From Deltaproteobacteria bacterium (GTDB taxonomy: Bacteria; Desulfobacterota; Desulfuromonadia; Desulfuromonadales; Geopsychrobacteraceae), in the NCBI GenBank assembly GCA_009993495.1, contig JAACTI010000047.1, forward strand, positions 1 through 6,877: a stretch of DNA of 6,877 bases, given 5' to 3'. Of this stretch, positions 5,148 through 6,877 are shown one piece after another; within the stretch, counting starts at the first letter, position 1; every line of letters starts with the position of its first letter. The notes under the pieces are model-generated. The model had not been told where the DNA came from. It worked only from the letters and a program-made list of their open reading frames with translations, and ran no database searches. A program made the translations under genes and the position numbers.

Positions 5148-6877
5148 ATGCAAAAGGAACAGATTAAACTCCAGGTTGATGAAACCGATGAAGGCCTCGA
5201 AAAAGCCCGCCGCATGGTGGAAGAGGAGGAAATGGGCCTGCGGCGTGTTTCCGGTTGGCAGCGTTTTCTGGTGCCGCTGGTTGCCCTGAGTTGGTCCCTG
5301 TTTCAGTTGTCTCTGGCGAGCTGGTTGTTGCTCGATTCAACTTATGTTCGCGCCATTCACCTGGCGTTTGCCCTGTTTTTGATCTTTGTCTCCTTCCCCA
5401 CCCTGAAACGTCAGGTCAATATTCCCGGCCTGCGTTGGCTTTCGGCCACCGATCGCATTCCCCTGATGGATCTGCTGCTGGCCTGTTTTGCTGCCTTCTT
5501 GGCCTTGTATATCGTCATCGATTTCGAGGGCATAGCCACACGTGTCGGGCGGCTGAATACCCGCGACATGATCATCGGCACCCTGCTGATTCTGTTTCTG
5601 TGGGAAGGGGCCCGGCGGGTGGTGGGTCCGGCGCTGTCGGTTATCGGGCTGTTTTTCACTTTTTACGCGTTTTTTGGCCCCTATATGCCGGATTTTCTGG
5701 CATTTAAAGGGGTGAGCATCAACCGTTTCATCGGCCAGATTTCCCTGACGACAGAAGGGATTTTCGGTGTGCCGATTTACGTGTCGGCCAAAATCGTCTT
5801 TCTTTACGTGCTCTTCGGCGCCCTGCTTGAAAAAGCCGGGGCGGGACGCTTTTTTATTGATCTGGCCATGAGCCTCCTTGGCCGTTACAAGGGCGGACCG
5901 GCCAAAGCCGCCGTCCTGTCCTCGGGACTGACGGGGCTCATTTCCGGCTCCTCCATTGCCAACGTGGTCACCACTGGGACCTTCACCATTCCCTTGATGA
6001 AAAAAGTTGGCTATCCGGCCAAAAAAGCCGCGGCCATTGAAGTCGCGGTTTCGACCAACGGCCAGTTGATGCCACCGGTTATGGGCGCGGCCGCTTTTAT
6101 TATTGCCGAATATGTCAATCTGCCCTATCTCGAAGTGTGCAAAGCGGCAGCCGTACCGGCTTTTGCCTCTTATGTGGCACTTTTTTTCGTCACCCATATC
6201 GAAGCATCCAAGCTCGGGATGAAAGGCTTGTCCAAGGCCGAGCTGCCGGTGTTTTTTACGATTCTGGCCAATGGGTTTTATTACCTGGTTCCCATTCTCT
6301 ACTTGTTGTATGAGCTGATTATTCCGCGCCATTCTCCCGATATGGCCGCCTTCCGCGCGATTATGGTGTTGCTGGTGCTCATGTTCTTTCAGCATGCGAT
6401 CCGCGCCAAAAAAGAAGAGACCCCCGTGCTTGATGGCTTCAAGCTGGGGCTTCTTGATATTTACTCCGGTATGATTGCCGGTGCGCGCAATATGGTGAGT
6501 GTCGGGGTGGCAACCGCCGCCGCCGGGATTGTGGTCGGCGTGGTAACCATGGGCTTGGGTGGTCTGGTGACCGATATTATCGACACCTTAAGCATGGGTA
6601 ATTTATATTTGATGCTCGTGATCGTGGCGATCAGTAGTTTAATTCTGGGCATGGGTCTTCCCACGACTGCCAATTACATTGTCATGGCGTCCCTGACGGC
6701 CCCGGCCCTTGTCACTCTGGCCGATCTCAATGGATTTGCCGTGCCCCTGATTGCCGCCCACCTTTACTGCTTTTATTTCGGCATTCTGGCCGACGATACG
6801 CCACCTGTGGGTCTGGCGGCTTATGCGGCGGCGGCGATTGCTAAGAGCGACCCGATTCCCACCGGAGTTCAGGGCTT
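5148..6877 (+). CDS. TRAP transporter fused permease DctQ-DctM (partial, 3' cut)
   Basis: Inner-membrane TRAP permease that imports solute delivered by the TAXI receptor, driven by an ion gradient. ATG 5148 follows GGGGAG (5135-5140) at 7-nt spacing. The frame stays open to the right edge, giving 576 residues; fused TAXI permeases are usually around 650-750, so the C-terminal part is missing. Residues 1-38 are charged and cytoplasmic-looking. Several helices follow in the DctQ-like part (about 40-175), then the DctM-like transport domain with GLISGSSIAN (263-272), MPPVMGAAAF (308-317) and GLPTTANY (503-510), which line the substrate and ion site region in this family. Near the visible end, DDTPPVGLAAYAAAAIAKSDPI is also typical. 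Here AVSTNGQLMPP replaces the more common AASTGGQIMPP. It forms an operon with the receptor gene, 89 bp upstream. Confidence 0.95.
   Translation, partial: MQKEQIKLQVDETDEGLEKARRMVEEEEMGLRRVSGWQRFLVPLVALSWSLFQLSLASWLLLDSTYVRAIHLAFALFLIFVSFPTLKRQVNIPGLRWLSATDRIPLMDLLLACFAAFLALYIVIDFEGIATRVGRLNTRDMIIGTLLILFLWEGARRVVGPALSVIGLFFTFYAFFGPYMPDFLAFKGVSINRFIGQISLTTEGIFGVPIYVSAKIVFLYVLFGALLEKAGAGRFFIDLAMSLLGRYKGGPAKAAVLSSGLTGLISGSSIANVVTTGTFTIPLMKKVGYPAKKAAAIEVAVSTNGQLMPPVMGAAAFIIAEYVNLPYLEVCKAAAVPAFASYVALFFVTHIEASKLGMKGLSKAELPVFFTILANGFYYLVPILYLLYELIIPRHSPDMAAFRAIMVLLVLMFFQHAIRAKKEETPVLDGFKLGLLDIYSGMIAGARNMVSVGVATAAAGIVVGVVTMGLGGLVTDIIDTLSMGNLYLMLVIVAISSLILGMGLPTTANYIVMASLTAPALVTLADLNGFAVPLIAAHLYCFYFGILADDTPPVGLAAYAAAAIAKSDPIPTGVQG

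Noticed and set aside
5337..6395. Long antisense open frame (352 codons) opposite the TRAP permease
   Set aside because: Its product is rich in H, Q, N, G and K, as expected for the complement of a membrane protein gene. The + strand frame has unmistakable DctM motifs.
1..6877. CRISPR arrays, tRNA or rRNA genes, insertion sequences, attachment sites
   Set aside because: No regularly spaced repeats, RNA gene signatures, transposase-like frames or terminal repeats were seen; this is an ordinary transporter and regulator locus.

Overview
The window is a compact, single-strand (+) locus from a Gram-negative bacterium. The genes encode Sec signal peptides, a periplasmic sensor and periplasmic binding proteins. 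Base composition looks like the mid-50s % GC by eye. The extended-hairpin histidine kinase, its NtrC-type partner and a sigma-54 promoter feeding a TAXI-type TRAP transporter resemble what I know from Desulfuromonadales-like (former Deltaproteobacteria) genomes. That placement is an inference from protein style, not proof.

Layout: (1) 2-622 is the C-terminal half of an MFS efflux permease resembling the YnfM group, cut by the left edge. (2) 677-2398 and 2388-3806 form an overlapping two-gene operon: a membrane histidine kinase with a periplasmic SBP_bac_3 sensor, then a REC-AAA+-Fis response regulator with an intact GAFTGA motif. A good intrinsic terminator (3867-3894) ends this operon. (3) 3802-4083 is an unusually readable control region. 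It holds two perfect TATAAC-N4-GTTATA palindromes and one degenerate copy, a possible IHF site, a near-perfect -24/-12 sigma-54 promoter (3994-4009), and a 64-nt leader with alternative hairpins and a tiny leader ORF. (4) 4084-5058 is a TAXI-family periplasmic solute receptor. After a strong intercistronic hairpin comes 5148-6877, a fused DctQ-DctM TRAP permease cut by the right edge.

Working model (inference): the periplasmic domain of the kinase senses a small carboxylate or amino-acid-like solute. The kinase phosphorylates the regulator, which binds the palindromes and loops to sigma-54 RNA polymerase. This switches on a high-affinity TRAP uptake system for the same or a related solute. 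The logic parallels DctB/DctD control of dicarboxylate transport, but the sensor fold and the transporter family differ. The protein families are known. The least described part is the regulatory DNA: the palindrome set, its spacing around the terminator, and the structured leader.
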